In this document: positions 47,641 through 60,610 of the stretch, in pieces
Layout: every line of letters begins with the position of its first letter
How positions within the stretch are numbered: the stretch's first letter is position 1
Source of the DNA: Clusia tigrina
Lineage: Eukaryota > Arthropoda > Insecta > Diptera > Clusiidae
DNA length: 64,000 nucleotides
Direction of reading: 5' to 3'
Assembly (NCBI GenBank): GCA_920105625.2
Contig: OV050033.1
Coordinates: 16,636,001 to 16,700,000, forward strand
Made by a program: the position numbers and the translations under genes
The notes under the pieces: model-generated
The model's input: only the letters and a program-made list of their open reading frames with translations
Database searches by the model: none
Told to the model about the DNA's origin: nothing

Positions 47641-48850
47641 ATTGCTGCATCAACAACTGCATAGACTGATTTGCTCCTTTATACTCGCAAACTTTCCTCT
47701 GCCTTCGTAGCACCATTGAACAGAGAAATGTTGAACAGAGCAATGAGCCACATTCAAGTAAGCCACAGCCATGTTGTTGCTGCATTTGATTCGGTGTTAT
47801 TTGCAGTTCAAAAAAGAGCATAAAAACGCTTCTCACCTTAATGACAGCAGTTTTTGTTGCATGCGAGCGAGTGACGTGCCCACAAACTGCCTTCAAACTC
47901 TGTCCCTTCCCAGCGACTGCTGCACTAAATGCTGCTACATGCCACAAATGCTCAATAAGCTGGTTGCGATCGTTGTTGCTGCTGCCGCCTCCTTGTTGTT
48001 GTTGTTTCCTTTGAGTCGCTTGTTGTTTAGTTAACTTTTGTGTCAAGTTCACAGCATCAAGTCGCACGAGGAGCAACACGCACGAGTCTGTCTGTCTGCC
48101 AACGGTGTACTTGGGTTTATATGGGCGCGCTCGCTTCATCATCCGCATTGCGAGCGGTAATAAAATTACCGCACAACATTTGCGCCTTGCTTTGCCAGGC
48201 ATTGCCTACGCTTTCGGTGGAGCGCACAACCAACGCAAATTTTTGAAATTAATTTTTTGCAACGACCCACGTTCGTTCGGTCTTGCAGCAGGCGATACAT
48301 GCAGCTGCCATCCTGTGCAGCGCCTCCTGCCCCGGCGCCTTCCTGCCTGTGCCCACAAGTCTCTCGCCATGGTGTCGTTTGCATTCAATCCCTTGACTCT
48401 TGGTGGGGCTAATGCGGTTGTGCTCGTTGGCAGTACGGCGCGGTTTGGTTTCGCTGGAGTTCTCCGTTCGGTTCCCTGCCTTGACAATGAATTATTGTCG
48501 TTCCAAGAAAATCATCAGCTTCAATGTCGTTTTTGTTCTTCGTCGTTTCGTCTGTGTTGTGTTGTGTTGTTCTTCCTGCTGCATGTCTGACTTTGATTTT
48601 AGAGCTCTGCCGGTTTCTTGTCTTTTTTCATCATTTATTTACTTTTTTTGTTTGTTTGTTTTTAAAGTCTCCTCCTTATCCTTAAATCTGATTTGTGCTG
48701 AATTTCAATCATGCTAAAAGAATTCGGCGGGTGTGTTCGTGTACGTGTTGGTGTTGGTGTGGGTGTGTGCGTGTTTTTGATTTACAAAGTAATTTTTTTT
48801 TAACAATTGTTAAACGAAATTACGTTGGCGCATTGGGGTGACTTATTCAG
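47640..48850. other. Type U block
   Basis: GC-richer unique DNA with TTGTTGTTGTTTCC text at about 47994. Frames up to 187 codons on minus (47639-48202) overlap plus-strand frames (48105-48590) and show no domain. GTGTTGGTGTTGGTGTG text lies at about 48744-48760. No gene is called. Confidence 0.45.
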
Positions 48851-50500
48851 TTTTCCATGCTTGACTTACAGGCAAACGTACTTGGCAATATGTTCATATT
48901 TCTTCAAATGATACGAGTTGATTGAAGGGGACAGAGTAAACTTGATTCCAAATGAGGACACTTTCAGTGAGAGAGCCTCGTATAGTGGCCCAGTTCCACA
49001 GTGAGTATTCATATAAATGCTTTCTGGGGCTACTTTTAGAATAAAGTTCACAATGAGTAATTATGTCATTGTAGTAAAGTCCTTAGAAGGACGGAAGGTC
49101 TGCTTGAATTGAAGCTGTTGGAGTCACTTGGTACTTTGTTTATTCCTCGTTGGTATGAATAAGTTGAAATGATTTTGTGTATATCATTGTGATTTCTTGT
49201 GTTTATGCAGACTCCACTTTACGAAAATATATGAATCAGTTTCTGTTCACATGTCACTGGATTAGTCTTGTAGAAAACAGTCCCCAATATGAACATGGGG
49301 AGCTGCTAAATGGAAGCATTCTTTGAAACTCCATCTTCGAAGTTCCATCAGTCAATTTATATTGATGGTAAGGATTAAATAAATTGTTAATCATTTATAG
49401 GAAACTTCATAGTTTTGTAAGACAATCAAAATGCAATAAAACGAGTCAGGAATATGGCATCATAGTCCATTTCCCCCCTCATGTCGATATTGTGATCTTT
49501 ACGAAGTCTCAGTTAATATCCCGAAAATAAATTTCTGACTTACTTACTTTGCTACAAATTATGTGGTTGGGGTAATGAAGTGTTCTCTTTATGATGAAAT
49601 ATTGCAAGACTGGAACCCAAACTAATTAACTAATTAGACATACTTAATCTCTGTTTCGTTGATTATTCATCGACACATTTATTATTCATACGCCTGCTTA
49701 CACTACTTATTACTACTTCCCACAATTTATACCTTTATAACTATCCTTGGAAAAGGGATGAAAGGTTATACTAAAGTTTTGGGATGGAGTTGCTTTCTAA
49801 CTCTAACAAAGAGTAGCTGCTATGGACTCTAAGCAGATTTGGTTTTTGTCCTTCCGTCTTACCGTCACTTTTTCCACACTGTTAGATATTCCTTAATCAA
49901 AATTTGCTGAGTTATAGCCAGGACTTGGAGACATAATTGGAACCCACTTCAGCAACTACCACTTCTGCTTCAAATGCATGAAACTGTAGGCACCTTTTCT
50001 AAAATGACTATTACTTGGGTTCTATTGATGACATAACAATGAAATTTTATAGTTAAATACTCTAAGGAAAATTTGGTCCTTTTAGCAGGTTCATAACTCC
50101 AGACACATCGAAAATATTGGAGGGATTGGGCATAATAACATTATAAAGCCGTTCGTAAAAGTTGGGGCTCATCACATAAAGTTCACGCCTACTTTCGATA
50201 TAAAAAACTTTCGGGACTCTACCTAAAATTACCCCAGCGATGCTTCTGTTATATTTTGAATCATTGAGATCGTAAGGGGCGTAATACTCACGGCGCCACC
50301 TACACTTAGAATTCATCAGGTTTAGATTCTAGAATTGCAGCATTGATGAAATATTTGGTGTATACGAGTCGTCGCCTGAATGCAGAACAAAATTCGTATC
50401 CAGGCCTTTGAACACAACTTAGCTCACAATTAATGCTGAGCCTGCCACATTGGCCTTAAATCTGTTGGAAACCTTTTAGCTTCGGAAAGTGTTCTGGAGA
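48850..50500. other. Type G block, AT-rich
   Basis: AT-rich DNA with no recognised element. A minus-strand frame of 84 codons (50062-50316) has balanced amino-acid use (for example YAPYDLNDSKYNRSIAGVI) but matches no family I know and has no coding neighbour. Confidence 0.4.
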
Positions 50501-52240
50501 AACAGTTTATTTCGTGGACTAAACTGGTTTCTTCACAATTCACGCACCCTTCCCCACGTTGCCCGATCTGACCGTCTTATTGTGGTCAGGCCCAATATTT
50601 AGTGCCAGCCACGGTTGTGGAGGATCACTTGCAGTGCAGTTAATGGCACTTTAGTATTTGATTGGCCAAGCTCTCTTTGCTTCTATTGATTGATTACTTA
50701 ATAGCGTACGTTCTGTAATTTCCTGTCATTCACCGCTGTCAGTATAATTTGCGTGCCCCTCCCCCCTGGCATGTCAGAGATCTGCGCAGCTTAACCTGTT
50801 CGACCGGCATATGTCGCTACCATCTGCTGCCTTCGTTATTTGAATTTGCATAAACAAAGCAAAAAATCGAATTGAATTTCACAAACGACATGCACTTAAT
50901 AAATTTTTCAAGTGTGTCCTTCGGTACCCTCATCACAACTCAAACATTTTGACAAACGAACGCTTAAATTACGCCACGCCATGCACAGCAAACTTTGACA
51001 TATGCTCTCGTACTCGTACTCGCACGCGTAGCAATTGAAACAAAGGAATCGGATATGCAAGGACAAAGATTCCGCTTGCGGTTATTATCGAGTCTCCTGA
51101 ATAGCTATGAAAAGTTATGGCATACTTGACAATTGGTGATTTTTCCGAACTCCCACTCACGAAACCCCTCCGAATAAGCACACAGCCCCAACGCATATCG
51201 CACTTGGCGCATGTGAAGTGTGTGCTTTTGTTGTCAATAAATGACAAATGCAGCACAAATGTCAACTTTCATCTCTATTGTCGTTTTTATTATTATTAAT
51301 ATTAAAATACCCACTTTTACAACATCTCTCACACACACAAACACACTTACACACCCACATAAGAACAATTCAAATGCCAACTGCAGCTGTTGACAATTAA
51401 ATAAGTGTGTGTGTACAGTAAATGAAAGCTTCAGCGAGGAGGTTCTGAAGGGCTCGTCAAGTGGGCTACTCTCAGCTATTCAGTCCCCAGCACGAACAAT
51501 TCGGTTCTGCTGTCACGGCTTGTGAGGGGGCGCCGGGGTACATGTCAGTCTGCATGCCGCAAAATCTCTTCAGCTCTCCAGTGGCACATTTTCGAGAGGC
51601 TCAAAACTACACTACACAAATGACAAAAGCACGCCCCAGCATTGAGGTCGACTCGGCGCCGGGGCGTTGCGTTGCTACGTCAGTTCTAAGCGTGGCACAA
51701 TTGAAATGAGACTAAAAACGTTGGCAAATACTTTTCCTAACGCTCCATCAAGGAGTGCTAATTGGGAACGAGTGCAAAATGAGAGGAGCGGAGGAGAACT
51801 CAATCCTCCGAAGTGCATTTGCGAAATGTCAAATGCAACACAACTGCCATAAAACAGTGGCAGGTAATGAGGGGAGCAGAAGTGCGATGATTAGACTGCT
51901 TCACATAGGGTCACATATTTAACACAAACGCCATTTGACATTAATTCGAGTCAAACGCTACTTTGACATGTCCTTACTCACACCGAACCCGTTCCCATTT
52001 TGCGAAATGTGAAATTTGTACTTCTTATCAGATTCTCACCCTATTTCACATTTACTACAAGCAAAGTGGAAAGTAAGTGTGCCGAGGTCCTTCGTCCTGC
52101 GAACGCCGATTGACAGATTTCACTTTGTCCGAAGGTTGTAGCACCATGCAAAGTTGATTCATTATTCACACACTTTAACCCTATTTTGGCAGAGCAAAAT
52201 TTGATATTTATTAAAGTATCAAGTAGCACTCAAAAGAAGT
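50500..52240. other. Type U block
   Basis: Unique GC-richer DNA with TCGTACTCGTACTCGCACGCG at about 51007-51027 and CACACAAACACAC at 51329-51345. No gene or element was identified. Confidence 0.45.
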
Positions 52241-52935
52241 CCTTGCGGATATGTTTCTGTGTTTAATCTATGAAATTAAGACCGGGAATAGTTTATATGA
52301 AGGGAATATTGTAAAGATTCCTCTTCAAATTGGTCTTCTCAAACTTCTTACTACGAGTGGCCATTAGTGACGTACTTAAACGGCAACCTCCACTTTCTTC
52401 TGAAGCCTCAAATTGATCTTGTTTGGTAGGCGTAAACAACGGTTTTAATATAATCAAACAAACTGAAGCTAAATATCGCTTATTGGTGGTCAAATGAAGT
52501 CACTATGTCGCGAAATTACGGCATCTCTGAATTCCCTTGCCAATAAGCCGCGAATTTGGCGTGCGTAATATGTGCCACAGAATCTCATTGAAAATGTATC
52601 CTGGGAGGATTCATATTTTGCTTTCGGAGCCTAAAGACATCTAGAAACAACTTGGTACCTTTCATCGGTTCAGAGTTACTACTCGCCCATGTTTGATCTT
52701 GAAGAAAGAATGGTCGATTACACCACTGTACCAAAATATTCGTAAATTAATATTGCATCAAATTGCTGCTTAAAATCTCGCAAGGATTAGTTTTAAATCC
52801 CCCCCCGGCTATTATCAAAATTAGTTGCAACTTTTATTTCATTTCGTATACTTCACTTTCAGCAGAATTTCCGGTATGGAGTTATAGGCCCTCTTGTGGA
52901 TCAAATCGTCATTCCTCCTACGAAAGTAATATAAT
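52240..52935. other. Type G block, AT-rich
   Basis: AT-rich DNA with a run of C at about 52800. Nothing was recognised before the hairpin. Confidence 0.4.
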
Positions 52936-53011
52936 AATAGCACTCTCAGAGAATTCTCTATCACAGGTATATATGTATACATGAGATAGAGAATTCTCTG
53001 AGAGTGCTATT
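52936..53011. repeat. Perfect 27-bp inverted repeat with 22-base loop
   Basis: The left arm (52936-52962) begins AATAGCACTCTCAGAG and the right arm (52985-53011) is its exact reverse complement. The loop contains GTATATATGTATAC, itself dyadic. The arms contain the palindrome AGAGAATTCTCT. The 76-base size resembles a microRNA precursor, but perfect pairing is atypical of animal microRNAs. A small palindromic insertion or inverted duplication is equally possible. Confidence 0.93.
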
Positions 53012-54156
53012 GTTAAGTCAACCCTTCATCAAGCTTCTTCTCATTTCAAAGCATATTCATTTTCTAACTACTGTCCTTAACAACCCATTTTACCACCAGA
53101 ATATTGCGGTCCCACCGTGTGGCATGAAGAAAATATTCGATATCATCTGAGAGATTGGGTCATCACACTATAAATATCATACCAATTTCTCCGAATCGAT
53201 TGAGTGGAGTTTCACAATGGCGTTGAGGAAATTTATATCGGTTTACATAAACTGGCAGGATACATGCTCATAAATTTGGCGATTAGCGTGAGCAATTTGT
53301 TAAATTTGCCCCCGCCCAATGCGGCGAAAGGGTGCCCAAGCAATTGGAGGGAAATTTAAAAGGGTCCTCCCTGCAATACATTAAATTACCTGACTGCTTG
53401 CACACTTTTGTGTCACTCCCACCTTTCAGACAGTCACAGCGATAAGTGCTCCCGAAGGGGTTAAGGAAAACAGCAGCAAGAAAAAGGGAAAATAAAAAAA
53501 GAATAAAGTAATGTTAAGTTAACCCAAAAGGCTCAAAAGAGCAAAGCCGGTGTCAAAGGTGCCGCTGCTGCTGCCAATACGGGTGCCGTGCCATACAAGC
53601 GAACGAAGTTCATTTTAGTGTACGTATCCAGAACTTAACAAACAAATGAAATACACTTTGTCAGTGTTTTTTGCGTTAAAGGACATTTTATGAAGTTTTT
53701 TGTCTTGCATATCCTTTTGAATCTTTTGAGTCGTTTGCTCTGCTCCCCTCCGTTTGCGGTTATCACAAGGTGAGCATTTAACGTGGGTTTACAAGCTCAT
53801 ACACAGAATTTGCCATTTGCTTTTTTGTGTTGTTCTTTTCCGGTTGCTCCGCACACTTTTTTGTGTTTTGTGTCTTCCGTTGCACTTTTTCCAATGCCAA
53901 AAGTGTGCAAGAATTGTGTGATTCTGGGGAGGGACGTAAGGGACTTCTTGTCCCATTGGCATCATGTGAAAAGTTTAAATGCGAAAATGCAATCCAATTT
54001 ACCACATTCACTGTGTAAATTCCCTGCTCGTAATTGAATTGAATTAATTTCGAATTAATTTTCATTTCGTTCGGTGTTTGAGCTGCTCTAATTCTATGAC
54101 ACACTTTATGTCGCATATAATTAAATAACAATTTAGACCATACTCGCTTCTATGAA

Positions 54157-54181
54157 TGTGTGTGTGTGTGTGTGTGTGTGC
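54157..54181. repeat. (GT)n microsatellite
   Basis: Twelve uninterrupted GT steps. Confidence 0.92.
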
Positions 54182-54564
54182 GGAGTTATATTTCCAGTTG
54201 CCGTACAGCATCCCAGCGAACAAACACTCGACAGCGGTGAAATGTTCAATTGCATGAAAGAGTTGCCGGTGGAGAGCTCTTCACTTCAGCAGCATAAAAA
54301 AATAAAGCCCCCATTTAATTTCGTTTTATTCCTCTTTATAAAACTATTAAAACGAAACGAACTTTACATAGGAGTGAAAAGGACCAGTCACAGCGTCACG
54401 AAACGTGGCGAGGCGATGCGAGGCGATGCGATGCGATACGGGAAGCGAGCTAAGAGCTGAGCTGAGTTGAATTGAGTCGAGTTGAGTGGAGTCCGAGTCT
54501 CGCACTTGAAATTGCAATTCAATTTAAATTTATCTGCCAGATACGACATGGCAAAGGCAACAGT

Positions 54565-54608
54565 GGCAGGCAGGCAGGCAGGCAGGCAGGCAGACAGGCA
54601 GGCAGGCG
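54565..54608. repeat. (GGCA)n tetranucleotide array
   Basis: About ten GGCA units with a single GACA variant. Open on both strands as Ala/Gly/Arg/Gln and Pro/Ala/Cys/Leu runs. Confidence 0.92.
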
Positions 54609-55278
54609 GCACGTCAGGTGTGGCGAAATGTCGCTGCCGGAGCTGAGAGCAAGTGTGGTGCAGGTAAACACGGCTGGGGCTGGCGGCAGCGACAGGGCGG
54701 ATATGTCAGTGCATGAAAGCAGAGACACTTTCAATGGTCGACGTAACCAGCAGCAGCAGCAGCCTCACCAGCACACATACGCACTGCCAGCTCCGCTTTT
54801 GAAATATGCTCCACTGACAAATACAGACGCAGCGCTACTCGATCCAACTCGACTGCTTGCCGTAGTCGCCACAGCAAGCAAGCCAGTAAGCAGTGGGACT
54901 GAATGGACACACTCAGTCAGTCGTTTTGTCTGTCGGCGTTCAAGTTATAAAATCATTTCGATTTAATTAAGATTAAATGCTGAGAAACTTAACAGGTGAA
55001 TTTTCAATTTAAATTCAAGTTTGTCTTTTCGGGTTGAAGGACACTGCAACTTTGAATTGTGCTTGCAATTGCAGTGGCAGGCACAGATACACAGATGGAG
55101 ATACGTTTGTAGCTGCAGCTGCTGATCGCAACCGTGCGATGTGCAAATGCTCTGGCTACACGGGTATTATAGGCACTCCTTCTTCCTTTGGCTTGGCTTT
55201 GGATTTGCCAGGGCCACTGCCAGCGTCTCCATGGGCAATAAATTAAAATGCAACAAGAGTCAAATACAGAAAATTGTG

Positions 55279-55415
55279 TGCTGCTGCTGCGGCTGATGAT
55301 GCTGCTAGTGGTGTTGCTGCTGCTAGTGGTGTTGCTGCTGCTAGTAGTGTTGCAGCTAGTGGTATTGCAGCTAGTATTGTTGCAGATAGTGGTGTTGCTG
55401 CTGCTGCTGCTGCTT
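55279..55415. repeat. Imperfect GCTGCTAGTGGTGTT array
   Basis: Units of 15-18 bases mixing GCTGCTAGTG and GTGTTGCTG, then TTGCAGCTAGT variants, closing in (GCT)n. The plus strand reads as a Leu/Val run. Confidence 0.85.
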
Positions 55416-56066
55416 GCTCAGCTCTCGAGTAAAACGAGCATCATTCAAATGTGACTCATTTAGTCGCCACCACTCGAACTCGCAGCGGCACCGAACGTTT
55501 GTTTTAGAATTGTGGAAATTGTTTCCAATTTTTTTCTCTACTTTTCTATGTGGGTTGAGGCAGCGGAGGAGCTGAACGCTGGCTAAACGTGCTCTGGGAA
55601 TGATTTAATTTGTGGTTTTCTTCTCGTTGTTGGCAGATAAATTGTGACAACAGCGGTTTAATAGATATCTATTTGAGTCAGAAAGTACGTCTCTGTTGAA
55701 ATGTGTGCAACAACAATTTGCTGAGTTGGATGATTCTAAATTAATTGTATATTTATACTCGTGCACACTTCGTGACTACCTGTGAAAGCAAAAGTGAACA
55801 CTGTGAAAGCAGTCAAAGGTGACTGCATGAGGTTAGGAGAGTTCAGTCTCAAAGTACTCGCATATCTCTTCAACTCCCTTAGCAGGTCGACTGACTTCCC
55901 GTTGGACAAAATGCTGCATGAAGTCGTCATACTCCCTGTACTGAATGTAGCGCTTTGGAATCAGTACCCAACGCAGTTCCACCTTCCGTTTATGGGATTC
56001 ATTTCAACAATTGCTAAAAAAACGTTCTCCTTTGGTTTTTTTGGGTTTTTTTTTATTTGTTTCCAG

Positions 56067-56089
56067 TTTTTTTTTTTTTTTTTTTTTTT
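56067..56089. repeat. Poly-T tract
   Basis: Twenty-three T, preceded by shorter T runs. It could be the tail of a minus-strand retroposon, but no body was recognised. Confidence 0.85.
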
Positions 56090-56458
56090 GTTGGTGACTG
56101 TTCGTATTTGAGGCTCGCCCCCTGCGTGCCCGTTGTTCACTGCAAATTTAAGTTGTGGCCTAGCCGGGCACTCTCCACCAGATCTCTGCCGCAGCTATTC
56201 CAATGCCAATGCTCGCTCATATGGCGAATGGCAACAATTTTCATTTGAATTGTGGAATTACGAGTATTTCACTTACGAAATTCTTGCTGTGGGTTGTGGG
56301 AGCAAGTTCTCCTTTCTGCTGTTCTTTCCTTTTTTTGCGAGAGCGCCTCGGTCGCTGTTGTTGTTGTTGCATATCTTTACATAACTTTTGCATAATAAAT
56401 CGTGTCCAGGTTTTTGGCATATGTGTGTGCAGTTGCTTCCGTTCTCAGTGCATTTTGT

Positions 56459-56537
56459 GTTGTTGTTGTTGTTGTTGCTGCTGTTGTTGTGGCCATTGTT
56501 GTTGTTGCTGTTATTGTTGTGGCAATTGTTGTTGTTA
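56459..56537. repeat. (TTG)n array
   Basis: GTTGTTGTT with GCTGCTG, GGCCATTG and TTATTG interruptions over about 80 bp. Confidence 0.88.
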
Positions 56538-56889
56538 CTTTTGATATATGCAGTCCATATGTGAATTCATGCATTTCATCCTACGTGCAAATCACAAGTT
56601 TCAGTTTTTGTTCGTTTATTGCTTTTTGGCCTTTTCTCTGTTTTCGGTTGCAGGCTTTTTTGTGTGTTTGCACTTTATTTCTCTCATTTCGCCTGGTTTC
56701 AGTAGGCATTGATTGCGGGTTGCTGTGGCGTTTTGCGTTTTCACGTGGGTTCTGTGATTTAAGTGAAAGCAAACAGAGAATGCGTTTTCAAGTACCAATC
56801 TGCTTGCGGCCACTTTTCTTTGCGTGCACTCTTTTCCAGGTGGCGGTCGTTTCGGCACTCTCATCCTACTGAATGTCCTTTATTTTGAA

Positions 56890-59300
56890 GTGTGTGTGGG
56901 ATTAGATCGACCTGAAGTTGTTATGAGTATTTCTTAAGAGTTGGGAGTCGATCGCTTATGTGACTGAAGGATCTGTGAAATGTATTGTCAAATCTCATTT
57001 ATTATGGTTTCTACTAGAATAAGACCCTCTTCTTGGAAAAATATCAATATTGATAGGAAGAAAATCTGTTGCCAGTGTTAACAGCTTTCGATACAACAGG
57101 ACTGAGCGTTATAGTTATTAAGGCAAGTAAATCGGGTGAGGAATCGAACGTTTCATTTGAATAATATCAGCAGCCAAAGCTTTCAGGGACTCAGGAAACT
57201 CTCTCAGTTTCTTGGAAGTGATATCAGTTTTGCTCTGTAGAGCCATGTTGTTGCAATGATTTCCAAGAGCAAAGTTTTCCTGTCGGTATAGTAATGTAAT
57301 CCCTGCATTACGTAAAGGTCGCAACTTTAGGCTCGAGTGTGGTAAGAGTCATGCCAAATACTAAGACGGAGTCTTCTTATTTCTGTTGTATATTCAAAAG
57401 TCCTTCTCTATTTTATATACGGAGCCTGTAGTTCAAGGCACTAATGGTGTGATAGTTATAATACATCGATGATGTTATATTGGTCGATATATTATTGCTC
57501 AATTGGTACATTATAAAGCATGAGAGCCATAATCTATCATATATTGCACCACTAATTATATATTTGTTCTTCTTTTTATATTTGTCTTTAAGAAGTGTGC
57601 TTCCAAAGTTCAAATTTAGATAGTCGCGGTGGGATTGTTGTACAAAATGTATCATGAGTGATGTAGTTAATATGTAATTCAGAAATTAAGGACGATATGA
57701 ATTGTTGTGACACAACTGGCTAAGAAGCTGGTGTATTAGCATCCTGAAATACCAACATAACAATGAAAGGGAAGAATAAATAATCGGCTTTATGGTACAC
57801 ACAGGAGTCGTAGAGGGGCCAATATCAATTCTATAAGCCACAGGAGTAAGGGGACAGCAGTCTAACAAGAATTTAGATTGCCATAATGTAGTCAGATTTG
57901 GCTTGACCACCTCTGTTTGGATCTGACTGTCAATTAGGTGCTCACTGCATTCAAAGGAAACATATCTAGCAACTTGTCAACTGTGGACGGACTCCTGCTT
58001 GTTAAAATAGTGCTCACTACTGAGTAAAATACTCGACTAGTATTAAAAACGAAAATCGTAGTTAAGTACTTGTAGATTAGCCACAACTGGCTTAGTGCTA
58101 CGAGATATGAACATAAATTTACTAATATGAACTAATTAGAATTTTTCGACACACAGTTTATAATTCTTACTATTCCTCCATGGATTTGTGATAGTTCGCT
58201 TAACCTGTTATATATCCGAATCAATAAATAAAGAACCCCAAAAAATCATTACCAATGGATTAGCGTGACGTCAATGAGTTTAAGACAAAGATAAGAGAAG
58301 AGATAGAAACAAATTCGTATCTGAACAATGCTTGCTTCGTCCCCACTGCTTAGCAGATGGGTTTAGAGTCAATTCTCTCAATTCATATCTGATCCATGCT
58401 TCATTCTACAACAACAGTTTCGCAGATTTTTATTTTCCATATGTTTTCATCATTGTTCCACCTATTCTTTGCACATCCTGTCAGTTCTAGTCCGGAGAAG
58501 GCTTGGCGATGTTGTCATAAGATTTCTGCAATATATTTTAATTTAAACAAACATTGTCGTGTTCCTTCGTATAGTGGCGCCTGTTGTGTTAGTGACCATG
58601 AGGCGCTTCATATTGGTATAGGCCGAATTCATATTATTTTCAGAGGAAATCTATTCTTGAAAACTATGCTCTATGGTATAATATTTTCCCATACATACAA
58701 TAGGATTAACTTTCTTTGTAAATTTGAACAAATAGTAAGATTTTGTTTAGCAGGAAGGCTACGATACCGAATTATATGGATTTCATTGCAGGGTTATCAA
58801 TTCCTTCACTACAAATATCTGCATTGACTGAGTCTCTATCCAGATAGCAAAGGGGCACACATTAACATTCTGCATAAATATTGATATAATATGTAAGTTC
58901 TTTGACTTGATATGCTGACAATTTCGAAGTCTCAGTTTCCACTAATCCCTCTAGATGCTGGAATTTTGCTACAATATTTGAATGATAATGTGTGAGAGAA
59001 GGGATCCTGTGTTCGGCATGAGATCCTCCAAATACTATTAAAGGTTCATGCAATTTATTTCATCTTTATTATTTAATATATCATGTTTTATGTTAAGTTA
59101 GATGTTAAAATTGAATGACGTCTTCAGATGTAAATGTATTTTCATACTATTTAATGATTCCACAACTCCTCTCTAGGTACAAGGGTAGTTCAAGAAGTCC
59201 TTACAAAATAGTAGATAAACACATTATTGTTGATTTATTTATTTTTATTCTAAATTAATGTTTATATTTGGCCTCCTTTTAGCTCTATATCCTAAGTCCA
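56890..59300. other. Type G block, AT-rich, with a possible retroelement trace
   Basis: AT-rich DNA. On the minus strand 57686-57910 contains YRIDIGPSTTPVCTIKP, which faintly resembles the start of a Gypsy-type reverse transcriptase region (H-x-I-D-x-G...P); this is weak. At about 57235, TGTAGAGCCATGTTGTTGCAATGA resembles text at about 61134, suggesting an unidentified repeat family. Nothing else was recognised. Confidence 0.3.
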
Positions 59301-59302
59301 GC

Positions 59303-59372
59303 ATTTCGGTACTCATACTATATACGATATCGGTACTCATACTACATACTATATATCGGTACTCATCGTATA
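59303..59372. repeat. Short AT-rich direct repeat
   Basis: Three copies of TCGGTACTCAT(A/C) spaced by about 20-27 bases of TATA-rich text. Confidence 0.8.
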
Positions 59373-59560
59373 TATGTCCTCATTAATTTAATTTACCTGA
59401 ATATTTGTTTAATATTGAATATTTTCTCATACACCTACAGCAATTCTATAGTGATAGTTTCCAGACTAATCCTAAGTTACTGAGCTATCTATATTTGCAC
59501 TGCATTTTGCTACGCTGACAGTATTCGCTTGTCATAAAAGTAACCTCCTTTTAATTATCT
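59372..59560. other. Type G remainder
   Basis: AT-rich DNA, nothing recognised. Confidence 0.3.
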
Positions 59561-60610
59561 GGCACAAAGTATGGTCCTCCCCGCACTTTTAGCGTTATCA
59601 AATATCAGCTTTGCTTTATTTCTTTCTAATTTTCCTTTAATCGTTGACATAAAATTGCTCAAGTAGCATTACCTCTTAACCTAACCCACATGCAACTAAT
59701 CTGACAGGTTTTATGAGTCTTTAAGAGCCCGGCGCATTATTAACAATTCACACAGGTCATGCGACTGCTACTCTGCTCAATCATACTCGCATAAGCAGTT
59801 TCCTTTTATTTGTGTTTTATGGGAGCCATGAAAAGAGCAAAAGTGGCGAAAAGCCCCAGCAGGAGTCGGGAGTAGCGGGTCTATTAACATACACGTAAGG
59901 CACTCAGAGCCGCTCAAACGCGAAATGACTTATCAGGGTTGAGTGTTTTAACACCTTGGCACGTATTTAATTTCGACATCGCCGTCAGCATCTTGGCTGC
60001 AATAAAAGCAACTGCACAACTAAATAAAATTAAAAGCGCACGCATGCATTCACACATGCAAACACACGGCGCCGCCCTTCTACACGAAAAGGATGTGTTA
60101 AAACAAGCGGAAACACACGCACACATACGCAGCTCAAACACACTCAAATGCGGGAAACGCATAAATTTATCAACGCGAATGCGAAAACGTTGCACAAATT
60201 TTTTTTTATGATCGCTCTCACAAGCGCGCTTCTTCGCACATTTGAAATTTATGTGGAATAATGGTGAAAATAACGAATACATAATGAAAAGCAAATAAAA
60301 GTTTAACTTAAACAAACACACGCACATGCTCACACACGCACACATTCACACACGCACACATTCATCCAACACGCTCATATTCACATATTCCCATTGCATC
60401 ATAAAAATTTATAAAGCCAAAAAGAGTCGTCGTCTCTGGCAGCCAGCAGCAGTGGAAAAGCCATCAGAAGTGATGAGCTTCACAGCACCTAAAAGTATGC
60501 AAATCTGCTATAAAAAATGTTGTGCGTGGGGCGGGGTCGCTGAGGTCTCCCCGCTACGCAGCTTAACAGCTGGCTGGTAATGGCCCATCATACGCGCGTA
60601 TGTGCGGCGG
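59560..60610. other. Type U block with CA-rich tract
   Basis: Unique DNA with ACACACGCACA-type text at 60040-60070, 60109-60130 and 60314-60365. A 143-codon minus-strand frame (59914-60345) is Cys/Val/Met-rich because it reads these GT repeats. No gene is called. Confidence 0.45.

Larger units (their letters stand above)
53100..56890. other. Type U block, 3.8 kb, the longest
   Basis: Unique DNA with (GT)n at 54157-54181, GAGGCGATGCGATGC text at 54408-54437, GAGTTGAGT text at 54455-54495, (GGCA)n at 54565-54608, a GCTGCTAGTGGTGTT array at 55279-55415, poly-T at 56067-56089 and a TTG array at 56459-56537. Frames up to 164 codons traverse these repeats and have no domain. This block is a candidate regulatory or intronic tract, but no specific site is supported. 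Confidence 0.45.

Noticed and set aside
47639..48202. 187-codon minus-strand frame
   Set aside because: Contains a Gln/Asn repeat stretch, overlaps plus-strand frames, and no family is recognisable.
52936..53011. A microRNA gene call
   Set aside because: Size fits, but perfect pairing and no expression or conservation evidence do not justify an ncRNA annotation.
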